Source of the DNA: Streptomyces sp. M92 | Lineage (GTDB): Bacteria > Actinomycetota > Actinomycetes > Streptomycetales > Streptomycetaceae | Assembly: GCF_028473745.1 (NCBI RefSeq) | Contig: NZ_CP101137.1 | Coordinates: 5,146,001-5,210,000, forward strand | Length of the DNA: 64,000 nucleotides | Direction of reading: 5' to 3' | Shown: piece by piece, positions 1-11,931 of the stretch | Layout: every line of letters begins with the position of its first letter | How positions within the stretch are numbered: the first letter of the stretch is position 1 | Notes under the pieces: model-generated | Seen by the model: only the letters and a program-made list of their open reading frames with translations | Database searches by the model: none | What the model was told of the DNA's origin: nothing | Translations under genes and position numbers: made by a program

Positions 1-49
1 CCTTCGGCATCTGACCGCGGGAGCCCCTCTGCCGTGTGTGCCGGGTGCC
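1..49. other. window edge, no gene assigned
   Basis: Downstream flank of the MFS gene. A plus-strand frame closes with TGA at 12-14 and could be the tail of a gene lying outside the window, but too little is present to say. Confidence 0.3.
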
Positions 50-1672
50 TCAGGCGACAGGCGCCGCGGGGCCCTTGTCCGCCGGGGCGGCGGCGGACTC
101 GCCGGCCTCCTTGGCGAGGCGCTCCATGCCGCTGGTGGTCTTCAGCGGCTTCTCCTTGATGAAGACCACGGCGACCAGAGCCAGCAGCGCGAACGGGGTG
201 GCCACGAGGAACAGGTCGGCGGTGGCGACGCCGTAGGCGTGCTGCACGATCTCCCGCATCGGGGCGGGCAGCTCGCTCATGTCCGGGACGGCCCCGTGAC
301 CGCCGCCCGAGCCGCCCTCGGCGGCGCCGGTGGCGCCCGCCTTCTCCAGGCCCCTGGTCATCTCGGTCGCGACCCGGTTGGCGAGGATCGCGCCGAGCAC
401 GCTGGTGCCGATCGTGCCGCCCATGCTGCGGAAGAAGGACAGCACGGAGGTGGCCGCGCCCAGTTCGGCCGCAGGGACGTCGTTCTGCGCCGCGAGCACC
501 AGGTTCTGCATCAGCATGCCGACGCCGATGCCGAGGACGGCCATGTAGACGCTGAGGAGCCCGAAGGGGGTGTCGGCGTCGATCAGCGAGAGCAGCGCCA
601 GACCGGCGGTCATGATGACCGCGCCCGCCACCAGGTAGCCCTTCCACTTGCCGGTCCGGCTGATGAGCTGTCCGGCGACGGTGGACGACACCAGCAGACC
701 CAGGATCATCGGCAGGCTCATCAGACCGGCGACGGTCGGCGACTTGCCCAGGGAGACCTGGAAGTACTGGGAGAGGAAGACGGTCCCGCCGAACATGGCG
801 ACGCCGACCAGGAGGCTGGCGACCGTGGTCAGGGTGACCGTGCGGTTCCGGAAGATGCCGAGCGGGATCACCGGCTCGTCGGTGCGGGCCTCGACGAGGA
901 CCGCCAGGCCCAGCAGCACCACGCCGCCGACGACGAGCGCTGCGGTCTGCCAGGACGCCCAGTCGAAGCGGTTGCCCGCCAGGGAGACCCAGATGAGCAG
1001 CGCGCAGACACCGGCGACGATCAGGAAGGCGCCGAGCCAGTCGATCTTCACCTGGCGCTTGACGGTGGGCAGCTTCAGCGTGCGCTGGAGCAGGAAGATG
1101 GCCAGCAGCGCGAACGGCACACCGATGAAGAAGCACCAGCGCCAGCCCAGCCAGTCGGTGTCCACCAGCACACCGCCGATCAGCGGCCCGGCCACGGTGC
1201 CGACGGCGAAGACGGCACCGAAGATGCCCGAGTACTTGCCCAGTTCCCGGGGCGGGATGACGGCGGCCATGACGACCTGCGCGAGCGCGGTCAGACCGCC
1301 CGCGCCGATGCCCTGCACGACCCGGCTGAAGATCAGCAGCGTCGTGTCGTGCGAGAAGCCCGCGAGCAGCGAGCCGATCACGAACATCAGCAGCGAGAGC
1401 TGGAGCAGCAGCTTCTTGTTGAAGAGGTCGGACAGCTTGCCCCACAGGGGCACGGTCGCGGTCATCGCCAGCAGTTCGGCGGTGACGACCCAGGTGTAGG
1501 AGGACTGGCTGGCGCCCAGGTCGGCGATGATCGTCGGCAGCGCGTTGGACACGACGGTGCCCGCGAGGATGGCGACGAACATGCCGGCCATCAGGCCGGA
1601 CATGGCCTGGAGTATCTGCCGTTGGTTCATGGAGGCGGGAGGCGCGTCGGCGGGCGCCTGAGCTGCGGTCAC
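50..1672 (-). CDS. MFS multidrug exporter, DHA2 (14-TM) type
   Basis: Predicted proton-driven drug exporter of the EmrB/QacA subfamily in the cytoplasmic membrane; 540 aa, normal for the family. The motif-A loop reads WGKLSDLFNKK near residue 80, and the TM5 motif-C region GAVFAVGTVAGPLIGG lies near residue 150. The GTG at 1672 is chosen because GAAAGAGA lies just upstream; an ATG at 1630 would remove 14 residues. It lies 92 bp downstream of a TetR gene on the same strand, so that repressor probably controls it. The substrate cannot be read from sequence; assignment by TetR-MFS context is inference. Confidence 0.92.
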   Translation of the reverse strand: MTAAQAPADAPPASMNQRQILQAMSGLMAGMFVAILAGTVVSNALPTIIADLGASQSSYTWVVTAELLAMTATVPLWGKLSDLFNKKLLLQLSLLMFVIGSLLAGFSHDTTLLIFSRVVQGIGAGGLTALAQVVMAAVIPPRELGKYSGIFGAVFAVGTVAGPLIGGVLVDTDWLGWRWCFFIGVPFALLAIFLLQRTLKLPTVKRQVKIDWLGAFLIVAGVCALLIWVSLAGNRFDWASWQTAALVVGGVVLLGLAVLVEARTDEPVIPLGIFRNRTVTLTTVASLLVGVAMFGGTVFLSQYFQVSLGKSPTVAGLMSLPMILGLLVSSTVAGQLISRTGKWKGYLVAGAVIMTAGLALLSLIDADTPFGLLSVYMAVLGIGVGMLMQNLVLAAQNDVPAAELGAATSVLSFFRSMGGTIGTSVLGAILANRVATEMTRGLEKAGATGAAEGGSGGGHGAVPDMSELPAPMREIVQHAYGVATADLFLVATPFALLALVAVVFIKEKPLKTTSGMERLAKEAGESAAAPADKGPAAPVA

Positions 1673-1764
1673 GGCATCTCTTTCGGTGGTGGTCTGACGA
1701 GTCGCGCCGGCGCCCGGCGCGGCGGCGGAGGTGGGAGTGAGGGCGGAGGTGGGAGTGGAGGCGC

Positions 1765-3415
<1,651 letters not shown>

Positions 3416-3450
3416 CCGGCTCCGACGGGCCGGCAGGCGCGGTGGGCCGG

Positions 3451-4194
3451 TCACAGCGCCGCCGTGACGCCCATCGCCACGGCGACGGCGAGCAGTACGG
3501 CACCGAACACGCGCCGCAGCGTCCCAGCGGGCACCCTGGCCGCCAGCCGCCTGCCGTCCCACGCCCCGAGGACGGCGGTGGCCAGGAACGGCAGGAGCAG
3601 CGCGAGGTCCAGGTGTGCGGCGCCGTACGCCCGGGCCGCGAGGGCCACCAGCGCGTTGGCCGTCACGACCAGGAGACTCGTGCCCACCGCCGCGCCCATC
3701 GGCACGGCCAGCACCGTCACCAGCGCGGGTACCGCGAGGAAGCCGCCGCCGACACCGAGGAACCCGGTCACCGCGCCCAGCCCGGCCCCCGCCCCGGCCG
3801 CCCGGACTCCCGAGGCGGGGCCGCCCTCGCTGGGCGCGCGGCGGCGCAGCATCCGCGCCCCGGCCAGTGCGGCCAGCGCCGCGAACAGCAGCGTCAGCAC
3901 CGTCTCGGGGACCCGCGCGGACAGCGCGCCGGCCGCCGCGGCGGGCAGCAGACCCGCCGCCGCGAACACCAGCCCGGCCCGCCAGCGCACCGCGCCGGCC
4001 CGGGCGTGGGCGACCAGTGCGGTGACCGACGAGACGATCACGACGACCAGGCTCGCGGTGGTCGCCGCGGCCGGGGTGAAACCGAGCAGGTAGATCAGCG
4101 CGGGGACGGTGAGGATGCTGCCGCCCGCCCCCAGCGCGCCCAGGGCCAGGCCGGCCACGGCACCGGCCGCGAGGGCGAGGACGAGCGCGGTCAT
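3451..4194 (-). CDS. TauE/SafE-family permease, probable sulfite or sulfur-anion exporter
   Basis: 247 aa, about eight hydrophobic segments arranged as two repeats. Each repeat opens with the family's Gly-rich signature ([19 protein letters not shown] near the N-terminus; [17 protein letters not shown] near residue 145). TauE/SafE proteins move sulfite, thiosulfate or organosulfonates across the membrane. Its ATG overlaps the stop of the CstB-like gene by 4 nt, so the two are translationally coupled. The same trio (CstR, TauE, CstB) forms the cst locus of Staphylococcus aureus; export of sulfite or thiosulfate made by the enzyme is the natural inference. Confidence 0.88.
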   Translation of the reverse strand: MTALVLALAAGAVAGLALGALGAGGSILTVPALIYLLGFTPAAATTASLVVVIVSSVTALVAHARAGAVRWRAGLVFAAAGLLPAAAAGALSARVPETVLTLLFAALAALAGARMLRRRAPSEGGPASGVRAAGAGAGLGAVTGFLGVGGGFLAVPALVTVLAVPMGAAVGTSLLVVTANALVALAARAYGAAHLDLALLLPFLATAVLGAWDGRRLAARVPAGTLRRVFGAVLLAVAVAMGVTAAL

Positions 4195-5573
4195 ACGGCC
4201 CGGCCGCCCGACGGCGTGAACAGCGGGAGGCCGGCGTCCCCCGCCGCCGCGAAGCCGTCGTCGATCGCGACCACCTCACGGCCGGCGGCGTCCAGCACGG
4301 ACGCGGCGACGGCCGCGCGCATGCCGCCCGCACAGTGCACCCACACCGTGCCCGGCGGCACCTCGTCCAGACGGCGGTGCACCTCGTGGACGGGGACGTG
4401 CACGCTGCCCTCGACCCAGCCGTGTGCGCGCTCGCTGTCCCGGCGCACGTCGAGGACCACCACGTCCGCGTCCTGCTGGCGCGCCGCGGCCAGGTCGGCG
4501 AACGTGGCCCGCCGGAACGAGGCCGGCCGGGCGCCGTCCGGGAGCCAGTCGGCCGGGGAGCCGACCGCCGCCGCGGCCGGCCGGTCGATGCCCACCCGGG
4601 TCAGCTCCCGCTGGGCGCGGGCGACGTCCGCGGCGCTCCCCGCCAGCAGCGTCACCGGCTTGCCCCACGGGATCATCCACGCCAGATACGTCGCGAGCTG
4701 CCCGTCGACCTCGAAGTTGAACGACCCGGCCACGTGCCCGGCGGCGAAGGCCACCCGGCCGCGCAGGTCCACGACCCACTCACCGGCGGCCAGCCGCCGG
4801 GCGATCTCGTCGGCGTCGGCCCGGCGGGGCTCGGTCAGGTCCACGGGGGCGGGACCGCCCGTGTTGACCGGACCCATGTGCGCGTAATAGGCGGGCACGT
4901 CGTCCAGCCCCGCCAGCAGCTGGGCGACGAAGGCCTCCACGTCCTGCACGAGCGCCGGGTTGCCCGCCTTCTCGGCGCCTATGGTGCTGTGCTCGCCGCC
5001 CGCCTGGGACGAGGAGCAGAAACTGCCGAACCCGTGCGTCGGCAGCACGGTCACCCCGTCGTCCAGCTGGTCGGCGAGGCGGTGGACGGAGGCGTGCTGG
5101 GCGCGGGCCAGCTCCTCGGTCAGCCGCGGTTCCACCAGGTCGGGGCGGCCCACGCTGCCGATCAGCAGGGAGCCGCCGGTGAACGCGGCCACCGCACGGC
5201 CCGACTCCTGAAGGACGTACGAGGTGTGGTGCGGGGTGTGACCGGGCGTGGCCACCGCGCGCAGCTCCAGTCCCTCGTCGACCGGCTCCACGTCCCCGTC
5301 GGTCACCGCCACCCGCGCGTACGCCACGTCCGCCCCGGCCGGCACCAGGTAGCGGGCGCCGGTGAGGCGGGCCAGCTCCAGGCCGCCGGTGACGTAGTCG
5401 TTGTGGACGTGCGTCTCGGCGACGGCGGTGATCCGCACCCCGCGCCGCGCGGCCTCGGCTATCACCCGGTCGATGTCCCGCGGCGGGTCCACGACCACGG
5501 CCGCGCGGGCGCCGCCGGCCAGGTAGCTGCGGTTGCCCAGTCCCTCGGTCTCCAGGACGTCGACAAAGAACAC
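4191..5573 (-). CDS. cstB: CstB-like metallo-beta-lactamase / tandem rhodanese protein
   Basis: 460 aa, close to S. aureus CstB. Residues 1-240 are a beta-lactamase fold with HVHND at 55-59 and TPGHTPHH further on; about 265-355 is a rhodanese-like domain with no Cys in its active loop (LLAGS); about 365-455 is a second rhodanese with intact CAGGMR. This is the dioxygenase / pseudo-rhodanese / rhodanese order of CstB, which converts persulfides to thiosulfate. One oddity: where persulfide dioxygenases carry the iron-ligand Asp of a TGD motif, this protein reads FTGGSLL, so the metal site may differ. GTG 5573 is chosen for the AGGAG upstream. Two CstR operators sit directly before the gene. 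Confidence 0.85.
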   Translation of the reverse strand: MFFVDVLETEGLGNRSYLAGGARAAVVVDPPRDIDRVIAEAARRGVRITAVAETHVHNDYVTGGLELARLTGARYLVPAGADVAYARVAVTDGDVEPVDEGLELRAVATPGHTPHHTSYVLQESGRAVAAFTGGSLLIGSVGRPDLVEPRLTEELARAQHASVHRLADQLDDGVTVLPTHGFGSFCSSSQAGGEHSTIGAEKAGNPALVQDVEAFVAQLLAGLDDVPAYYAHMGPVNTGGPAPVDLTEPRRADADEIARRLAAGEWVVDLRGRVAFAAGHVAGSFNFEVDGQLATYLAWMIPWGKPVTLLAGSAADVARAQRELTRVGIDRPAAAAVGSPADWLPDGARPASFRRATFADLAAARQQDADVVVLDVRRDSERAHGWVEGSVHVPVHEVHRRLDEVPPGTVWVHCAGGMRAAVAASVLDAAGREVVAIDDGFAAAGDAGLPLFTPSGGRAV

Positions 5574-5589
5574 GGCACTCTCCTTCCGA

Positions 5590-5641
5590 TTACCCCCTGG
5601 GGTATCCGTTCCCACCGTAACAGATATACCCAGGGGGGTAT
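5590..5641 (-). promoter_or_regulatory. pair of CstR-type operators before the cstB-tauE operon
   Basis: Two copies 36 bp apart: TTACCCCCTGGGGTAT (5590-5605, one mismatch in the arms) and ATACCCAGGGGGGTAT (5626-5641, perfect arms). The proximal copy overlaps the 5' leader just upstream of the AGGAG ribosome site, so binding there would block initiation. Confidence 0.8.
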
Positions 5642-5972
5642 CGGGGCGACTGTCGGGACGGGTGGGGCCGGTGCAGGGTACGTACCGGGGCGGTGCAGGC
5701 CTCGCGCAACTCCTGCGTGCCATCCGAAAGTTGGGGTAAACGGTGCTTCAGCACGGCCGGCACCGGGGTCGGCGCCGGTGGCGGCCGTGCCATTCCGTGC
5801 CCGACTCCGTAACCCGACTCCGTGCCGGTCTCCGTATCCGTCCGGTCCGTACTCCGGCGTGACCCGAACGGTCCTGTCGGGTACCCGACCGGCCCGCGCG
5901 GGGTTGGGATGTGCACGGGGCACCCGGTGCCCGCGCGGCCCGATCGCTGTCCCGACACGGAAAGGACTCCCG
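5642..5972. promoter_or_regulatory. intergenic region upstream of phosphoketolase
   Basis: 331 bp without a gene. It contains an 11-bp direct repeat CCCGACTCCGT (5800-5810 and 5813-5823) and a perfect 14-bp palindrome GTCGGGTACCCGAC (5876-5889) about 85 bp before the phosphoketolase start. The palindrome is a candidate operator for an unknown regulator; I could not assign a -10/-35 pair with confidence. Confidence 0.4.
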
Positions 5973-8363
5973 ATGTCCGCCGACACGCAGCAGGCGCCCT
6001 CGGGGCTCACGGACGAGGAGCTCGCCGCACTGGACGCCCACTGGCGCGCCGCGAACTACCTCTCCGTCGGACAGATCTACCTCATGGCCAACCCCCTGCT
6101 CACCGAGCCGCTGCGCCCCGAGCACGTCAAGCCGCGCCTGCTCGGCCACTGGGGCACCTCACCCGGACTCAACCTGGTGCACACCCACCTCAACCGGGTG
6201 ATCAAGGCCCGCGACCTCGACGCCGTGTGCGTCTGGGGCCCCGGGCACGGCGGCCCCGCCGTGCTGGCCAACGCGTGGCTGGAGGGTTCGTACACCGAGA
6301 CCTATCCGGACATCACCCGGGACGCGTCGGGTATGGCCCGCCTCTTCAAGCAGTTCTCGTTCCCCGGCGGCGTACCGAGCCACGTCGCCCCCGAGACGCC
6401 GGGCTCCATCCACGAGGGCGGCGAGCTGGGCTACGCGCTCTCGCACGCCTACGGCGCCGCCTTCGACCACCCCGGGCTGGTGGTCGCCTGTGTGATCGGT
6501 GACGGCGAGGCCGAGACCGGGCCGCTGGCGACGTCCTGGCATTCCAACAAGTTCCTCGACCCGGTCCACGACGGCGCGGTCCTGCCGATCCTGCACCTCA
6601 ACGGGTACAAGATCGCCAACCCGACGGTCCTCGCCCGCCTCCCCGAGGCAGAGCTGGACGAACTCCTGCGCGGCTACGGCCACGACCCGATCCACGTCAC
6701 CGGCGACGACCCGGCCGCCGTCCACCGTGTGATGGCCCAGGCGATGGACACCGCCCTGGACCGCGTCGCAGCCCTCCAGCGGGCCGCCCGCGAGGACGGC
6801 GCCACGGACCGCTCCCGCTGGCCCATGATCGTCCTGCGCACCCCGAAGGGCTGGACCGGCCCGGCCGAGGTCGACGGCCTGCCCGTGGAGAACACCTGGC
6901 GCGCCCACCAGGTCCCCCTCTCGGCGGTCCGCACCGACCCCGACCACCTGCGGCAACTGGAACAGTGGCTGCGCTCCTACCGCCCCGAGGAACTGTTCGA
7001 CGAAATCGGAGCACCCCGCCCCGCCGTCCTCGCCGCCGTCCCCGAGGGCCCGCGCCGCCTCGGCGCCACCCCCTTCGCCAACGGCGGTCTCCTCCTGCGC
7101 GAGCTGCCCATGCCCCCGCTGGAGCGGTACGCCGTCCCCGTCGACCAGCCCGGCGCGAGCACGCACGAACCCACCCGGGTCCTCGGCGACCTGCTCCGCG
7201 ACGTCATGGCCGCCACCGCCGACCGGCGCGACTTCCGTCTCGTCGGCCCCGACGAGACCGCCTCCAACCGCCTCCAGGCCGTCTACGGCGCCAGCGGCAA
7301 GGCCTGGCAGGAACGCACCCTGCCCGTCGACGAGGACCTCGACCGGCACGGCCGCGTCATGGAGATCCTGTCCGAACACACCTGCCAGGGCTGGCTGGAG
7401 GGCTACCTACTGACCGGCCGGCACGGACTGTTCTCCTGCTACGAGGCGTTCGTCCACATCGTCGACTCGATGGTCAACCAGCACGTCAAATGGCTGCGTG
7501 TGACCCGTCGGCTGCCGTGGCGCGCGCCCATCGCCTCCCTCAACTACCTGCTCACCTCGCACGTGTGGCGCCAGGACCACAACGGTTTCTCCCACCAGGA
7601 CCCCGGCTTCGTCGACCACATCCTCAACAAGAGCCCCGAAGCCGTACGGGTCTACCTGCCGCCGGACGCCAACACCCTGCTCTCCGTCGCCGACCACGCC
7701 CTGCGCAGCCGCGACTACGTCAACGTGATCGTCGCCGGCAAGCAGCCCTGCTTCGACTGGCTCTCCATCGAGGAGGCCCGGGTGCACTGCGCGCGCGGCG
7801 CCGGCATCTGGGACTGGGCCGGCACCGAGGACGGCAGCCGGGAACCCGACGTGGTGCTCGCCTGCGCGGGCGACGTCCCCACCCAGGAGGTGCTCGCCGC
7901 CGCCCAGCTCGTCCGCCGCCACCTGCCGGACCTCGCCCTGCGCGTCGTCAACGTGGTGGACATCGCCCGGCTGCTGCCCAGCGGCGAACACCCGCACGGC
8001 ATGAGCGACTTCGAGTACGACGGCCTGTTCACCGCCGACAAGCCGGTCGTCTTCGCTTACCACGGCTATCCCTGGCTGATCCACCGCCTTGCCTACCGGC
8101 GCACCGGCCACCAGCACCTGCACGTGCGCGGCTACAAGGAGATCGGGACCACCACCACGCCCTTCGACATGGTGGTCGGCAACGACATGGACCGCTACCG
8201 CCTCGTCATGGACGTCATCGACCGCGTCCCCGGCCTCGCCGTGCGCGCGGCCGCCGTGCGGCAGCGGATGGCGGACGCCCGGCTGCGCCACCACGACTGG
8301 ATCCGCGAACACGGAGTGGACCTGCCCGAGGTCGCCGACTGGACCTGGGAGGGCGCACGGTGA
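5973..8363 (+). CDS. xfp: phosphoketolase (xylulose-5-P / fructose-6-P)
   Basis: 796 aa, standard XFP length. It cleaves xylulose 5-phosphate (and usually fructose 6-phosphate) with inorganic phosphate to acetyl phosphate plus an aldose phosphate, using thiamine diphosphate in the cytoplasm. The ThDP-binding segment reads [18 protein letters not shown] near residue 180. The N-terminus ([17 protein letters not shown]) and the [18 protein letters not shown] segment near the C-terminus are family hallmarks. ATG 5973 follows AAAGGA; an upstream in-frame extension is non-coding. Its TGA overlaps the GTG of the GH65 gene, so both are made from one transcript. Confidence 0.96.
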   Translation: MSADTQQAPSGLTDEELAALDAHWRAANYLSVGQIYLMANPLLTEPLRPEHVKPRLLGHWGTSPGLNLVHTHLNRVIKARDLDAVCVWGPGHGGPAVLANAWLEGSYTETYPDITRDASGMARLFKQFSFPGGVPSHVAPETPGSIHEGGELGYALSHAYGAAFDHPGLVVACVIGDGEAETGPLATSWHSNKFLDPVHDGAVLPILHLNGYKIANPTVLARLPEAELDELLRGYGHDPIHVTGDDPAAVHRVMAQAMDTALDRVAALQRAAREDGATDRSRWPMIVLRTPKGWTGPAEVDGLPVENTWRAHQVPLSAVRTDPDHLRQLEQWLRSYRPEELFDEIGAPRPAVLAAVPEGPRRLGATPFANGGLLLRELPMPPLERYAVPVDQPGASTHEPTRVLGDLLRDVMAATADRRDFRLVGPDETASNRLQAVYGASGKAWQERTLPVDEDLDRHGRVMEILSEHTCQGWLEGYLLTGRHGLFSCYEAFVHIVDSMVNQHVKWLRVTRRLPWRAPIASLNYLLTSHVWRQDHNGFSHQDPGFVDHILNKSPEAVRVYLPPDANTLLSVADHALRSRDYVNVIVAGKQPCFDWLSIEEARVHCARGAGIWDWAGTEDGSREPDVVLACAGDVPTQEVLAAAQLVRRHLPDLALRVVNVVDIARLLPSGEHPHGMSDFEYDGLFTADKPVVFAYHGYPWLIHRLAYRRTGHQHLHVRGYKEIGTTTTPFDMVVGNDMDRYRLVMDVIDRVPGLAVRAAAVRQRMADARLRHHDWIREHGVDLPEVADWTWEGAR

Positions 8364-10735
8364 CCGCGACACCCTCGACCTGGGACTACGACCACTACGA
8401 CCCGGCTGAGGAGCGGCTGCGCGAGTCACTGTGCACGCTCGGCAACGGCTACTTCGCCACCCGCGGCGCGCTGCCCGAGTGCGCCGCGGACGACGTGCAC
8501 TACCCGGGCACCTATGGGGCCGGCTGCTACAACCGGCTCACCTCCTCCGTCGCCGGACGGGAGGTGGAGAACGAGGACGTGGTCAACCTCCCCAACTGGC
8601 TGCCGTTGCGCTTCCGGACCGCCGGAGGGGACTGGATCACGCCGGACACCACCGAGGTGCTCGACCACCGGCAGACCGTGCACCTGGACTCGGGCGTGCT
8701 GGAGCGCCGCACCCACTTCGGGATCGGCGAAGGGCGCGTGCTGACCTTGCGTCAGCTGCGCCTGGTGCACATGGCCGACCCGCACCTCGCCGCGCTGCGC
8801 ACGGAGTTCACGGTGGACGCCGGCGCGGTGGACCTGGAGGTGGAGGCGGCCCTCGACGGCGCCGTCACCAACTCCGGTGTGCCGCGCTACCGGGACCTGG
8901 ACGGCCGTCACCTGACCCACGTGCACACCGGCGTCACCGACGACACCACGGTGTGGCTGCGTTGCCGCACCCGCACCTCGGACATCCGGATCGGCCTGGC
9001 GGCGCGCACCACGGCCGGGGTGCCCGTCACTCCGGCCCGGGAGCACCAGCGGGTCACCCAGTACACGACCGTGCGCGCCGAGCCGGGCCGTACCGTCACC
9101 GTCGACAAGGTCGTCGCGCTGCACACCTCGCGCGACCCGGCGATCAGCGACCCCCTGCAGGCCGCCGTCGACCGGGTGACCGACGCCCCCGGCTTCGACG
9201 ACCTGCTGCGGACCCACCGCACGGCCTGGGGCCAGCTGTGGCGCCGGGCCGAACTCGACGTGCCCGGCGAGGCGGGCAGCATCCTGCGCCTGCACCTCTT
9301 CCACGTACTGCAGACCCTCTCCCCGCACACCGCCGACCTGGACGTCGGCGTACCGGCGCGCGGGCTGCACGGGGAGGCCTACCGCGGCCACGTCTTCTGG
9401 GACGAACTGTTCGTCCTGCCCTACCTCAACCTGCACTTCCCGGAGGTGTCCCGGGCCCTGCTGCACTACCGGCACCGCCGTCTGGAGCGGGCCCGCGCCG
9501 CGGCCCGCGCGACCGGCCGGCGCGGCGCGCTGTACCCGTGGCAGAGCGGCAGCGACGGGCGCGAGGAGACCCAGCAGCTCCACCTGAACCCGCACTCGGG
9601 CCGCTGGCTGCCGGACCACTCGCACCTCCAGCACCATGTGGGATCGGCGATCGCGTACAACGTGTGGCAGTACTGCGAGGCGAGCGGCGACGCCGAGTTC
9701 CTGCACACCAAGGGCGCCGAGATGCTGCTGCAGATCGCCCGCTTCTGGGCGGACTCCGCCACCTGGGACGCCCAGCTGGGCCGGCACCGCATCCGGGGCG
9801 TCGTCGGCCCCGACGAGTACCACGAGGCGTACCCGGGCGCGGAACGGCCCGGCCTCGACGACAACGCGTACACCAACGTCACCGCCGCCTGGGTGCTGGC
9901 CCGCGCCCTGGAGGTCCTGCGCGACCTCCCCGAGCCCCGCCGCCGCGAACTCGTCGAGCGCACCGACCTGGACGACGCCGAGCTCGAACAGTGGGAGAGC
10001 GTCTCCCGCACCCTCCACGTCCCCTTCCACCAGGGGGTGGTCAGCCAGTTCGAGGGGTACGGCGACCTCGCCGAACTCGACTGGGCGGGCTACCGGGAGC
10101 GGTACGGCGACATCCGGCGCCTGGACCGAGTCCTGGAGGCCGAGGACGACAGCCCCAACAACTACCAGGCGTCCAAGCAGGCCGACGTGCTGATGCTGGG
10201 CTACCTGTTCTCCCCGGCCGAACTGCGCTCGCTCTTCGGCCGGCTGGGGTACCGCCTGGACGAGGAGACCTGGCAGCGCACCGTCGACTACTACCTGGCC
10301 CGCACCAGCCACGGCTCCACCCTCAGCGGCCTGGTGCACGGCTGGATCCTCGCCCGCGCCCGCCGCGCCGAGGCGTGGTCCTACTGCCTGGAGGCGCTCA
10401 AGGGCGACGTCGCCGACCTCCAGGGCGGCACCACCGGCGAGGGCATCCACCTCGGTGCCATGGCGGGCACCCTCGACCTGGTGCAGCGGGGCCTGACCGG
10501 GCTGGAGACCCGCTCCGGCGCCCTGTGGCTGGACCCGGTGCCGCTGCCGGAGCTGTCGTCGTACGGGTTCTCCGTCCGCTACCAGGGCCACTGGGGCGTG
10601 CGGTTCCGGCTGGAGCACGGCCGGCTGGAGGTCGCCGTGCCCGCCTCGGGCCCGCTGCCCATCGACATCCGGCTGCCGGACCGAGAGGTGCGGCTCGCGC
10701 CCGGCGACACCTGCCGGCTGGCGCTCCCGGAGTGA
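8360..10735 (+). CDS. glycoside hydrolase family 65 disaccharide phosphorylase
   Basis: 791 aa, full length for GH65 (maltose, trehalose, kojibiose and nigerose phosphorylases). An N-terminal beta-sandwich precedes an (alpha/alpha)6 barrel with [10 protein letters not shown] near residue 345 and GPDEYHE near 490, where the Glu is the general acid. HGSTLSG near residue 655 matches the phosphate-binding loop. The enzyme phosphorolyses an alpha-glucoside with inversion to beta-glucose 1-phosphate and a sugar. Which disaccharide it uses cannot be told from sequence. No beta-phosphoglucomutase gene is adjacent. The GTG start overlaps the phosphoketolase stop (GTGA), so the phosphorylase depends on phosphoketolase translation. 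Confidence 0.92.
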   Translation: MTATPSTWDYDHYDPAEERLRESLCTLGNGYFATRGALPECAADDVHYPGTYGAGCYNRLTSSVAGREVENEDVVNLPNWLPLRFRTAGGDWITPDTTEVLDHRQTVHLDSGVLERRTHFGIGEGRVLTLRQLRLVHMADPHLAALRTEFTVDAGAVDLEVEAALDGAVTNSGVPRYRDLDGRHLTHVHTGVTDDTTVWLRCRTRTSDIRIGLAARTTAGVPVTPAREHQRVTQYTTVRAEPGRTVTVDKVVALHTSRDPAISDPLQAAVDRVTDAPGFDDLLRTHRTAWGQLWRRAELDVPGEAGSILRLHLFHVLQTLSPHTADLDVGVPARGLHGEAYRGHVFWDELFVLPYLNLHFPEVSRALLHYRHRRLERARAAARATGRRGALYPWQSGSDGREETQQLHLNPHSGRWLPDHSHLQHHVGSAIAYNVWQYCEASGDAEFLHTKGAEMLLQIARFWADSATWDAQLGRHRIRGVVGPDEYHEAYPGAERPGLDDNAYTNVTAAWVLARALEVLRDLPEPRRRELVERTDLDDAELEQWESVSRTLHVPFHQGVVSQFEGYGDLAELDWAGYRERYGDIRRLDRVLEAEDDSPNNYQASKQADVLMLGYLFSPAELRSLFGRLGYRLDEETWQRTVDYYLARTSHGSTLSGLVHGWILARARRAEAWSYCLEALKGDVADLQGGTTGEGIHLGAMAGTLDLVQRGLTGLETRSGALWLDPVPLPELSSYGFSVRYQGHWGVRFRLEHGRLEVAVPASGPLPIDIRLPDREVRLAPGDTCRLALPE

Positions 10736-10756
10736 CCGCCGGGAGCGCGGGGCCGG

Positions 10757-11230
10757 TCAGCCCGACAGGGGGTACGTCACCGTGCGCGGGTAGCCGTCCG
10801 GCCTGCCCTCGGTGTAGGTGAGGGTCAGCCGGGTGTAGTGCCGCTCGCCCGGTTCCGTCTGCGACGCCTGCGGCTGGTCGAGCCGGACGATCACGGGATA
10901 CGGGCGGAAGGTGCCCGCGGCGCAGTACGGGTCGCAGTCGTTGACGACGTTGGTGCCCCGGCCCACCGCGGCGTTGGCGTCCCAGCGCATCCAGTGCAGG
11001 GAGACCAGACGGCTGTTGCCGTCCCCGCAGGCGAGGATGAACGCCTCGGGCCGCACCTGGGGCTGGAAGGCGCAGTCGACCAGCACCGGGTCCTGCGTGT
11101 GCCGGCCGTGCTCCGTCCGGACGGTGGTCGCGTGCTGCGCCGAAGGTGCCGCGGAGGCCGTGCCCATGGGTACTGCGAGCGCGGCGGCGGCACAGAGGGT
11201 GATCGCTGCCCTCATCGGGTTTCTGCCCAT
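10757..11230 (-). CDS. secreted four-cysteine protein of unknown function
   Basis: 157 aa. The first 28 or so residues form a Sec signal peptide (MRAAITLCAAAALAVPMG, then ASA before AP), giving a mature extracellular domain of about 13 kDa. Four mature cysteines (DCAF, LACGDG, NDCDPYCAAG) suggest two disulfides. The size recalls streptomycete subtilisin inhibitors, but the reactive-site Cys pattern of SSI is absent, so I do not assign that. The pattern aCGDGN..L..L.W..W looks like a conserved secreted actinobacterial family. GGGAG before ATG 11230 supports the start. Convergent with GH65, 21 bp apart. Confidence 0.75.
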   Translation of the reverse strand: MGRNPMRAAITLCAAAALAVPMGTASAAPSAQHATTVRTEHGRHTQDPVLVDCAFQPQVRPEAFILACGDGNSRLVSLHWMRWDANAAVGRGTNVVNDCDPYCAAGTFRPYPVIVRLDQPQASQTEPGERHYTRLTLTYTEGRPDGYPRTVTYPLSG

Positions 11231-11336
11231 GTCTGCTCCCAGCCGTCTCGGGGTCGCTTGTCTCCGCTCCGTTCCCCGTACCCGACCGTACGGCCGACTC
11301 CGCGAACGCACCACTCGTACGGAGCAGCGCCCTGGG

Positions 11337-11900
11337 CTAACCGGGCGTGTCCAGCAGCCCGGCCACCAGGCGGCGCGCGTACCCGGTGTCGAGGCCGCCG
11401 GGGCGGAAGAGGATCCGGTACATGACCGGGGCGACGACGCGGTCCACGACCGTCTCCGTGTCCGGCACCGCCTCGCCGCGGTCGGCCGCTCGGGCGAGGA
11501 CGATGTCGATCTGCTCGGCGGCGTAGGCCGAGCACCGGCCCGCGTTGCCGCCGTCCGGATCGCCCAGCAGGGCGTCACGGATGTAGGCGCGACCCGGGGG
11601 AGAGGCCATCTCGTCGAGGAACTGTTCGGCCCAGGCCGTCAGGTCCGCGCGCAGGCCGCCGTGGTCCTCGGGGCCGGCGTCGGGGCGCAGCCGTTCGACG
11701 GCCACGTCCGACAGCAGTTCCTGGAGGTCCCCCCAGCGGCGGTACACCGTCGACGGGGTGACCCCGGCGCGGGCCGCGACCAGCGGCACCGTCAGCGCGT
11801 CGCGGCCCACCTCGGCGGTGAGTTCGCGTACGGCGGTGTGCACCGACTCCTGGACCCGGGCGCTGCGCCCGCCCGGGCGGGCCATCGGTCTGGGACTCAT
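11337..11900 (-). CDS. TetR-family regulator of the amidase / MBL hydrolase genes
   Basis: 187 aa, compact TetR protein. The HTH is visible at about residues 28-65 (VPLVAARAGVTPSTVYRRWG), a form close to the AcrR/TetR_C_16-type regulators. It follows the amidase gene on the same strand after 28 bp. A 21-bp imperfect palindrome at 11911-11931, overlapping the amidase stop, resembles two more sites in the divergent promoter region at 13.5 kb. This suggests that the protein controls itself, the amidase operon and the MBL hydrolase. Ligand unknown. Confidence 0.85.
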   Translation of the reverse strand: MSPRPMARPGGRSARVQESVHTAVRELTAEVGRDALTVPLVAARAGVTPSTVYRRWGDLQELLSDVAVERLRPDAGPEDHGGLRADLTAWAEQFLDEMASPPGRAYIRDALLGDPDGGNAGRCSAYAAEQIDIVLARAADRGEAVPDTETVVDRVVAPVMYRILFRPGGLDTGYARRLVAGLLDTPG

Positions 11901-11910
11901 GCCGACAGCC

Positions 11911-11931
11911 TAAAGCAAAGCGATTGCGTCA
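11911..11931. promoter_or_regulatory. candidate TetR operator, copy 3
   Basis: A 21-bp imperfect palindrome with halves TAAAGCAAAG and GATTGCGTCA around one base. It agrees with the copy at 13491-13511 at 16 of 21 positions and lies 11 bp before the TetR start. Confidence 0.55.

Noticed and set aside
4335-5972. Plus-strand extension upstream of the phosphoketolase frame
   Set aside because: Antisense to the cstB-like gene and low-complexity. The phosphoketolase N-terminus and its ribosome site fix the start at 5973.
6965-8359. Arg/Pro-rich extension upstream of the GH65 frame
   Set aside because: It lies inside the phosphoketolase gene in another frame. The GTG at 8360 gives the natural GH65 start.
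8426-10618. 730-codon minus-strand open frame opposite GH65
   Set aside because: Composition typical of an antisense shadow in high-GC DNA (Val/Gly/Gln/His-rich), no domain, and the plus-strand gene is certain.
10757-11230. Subtilisin-inhibitor (SSI) identity for the secreted protein
   Set aside because: Size and secretion fit, but the SSI reactive-site cysteine pattern is missing.
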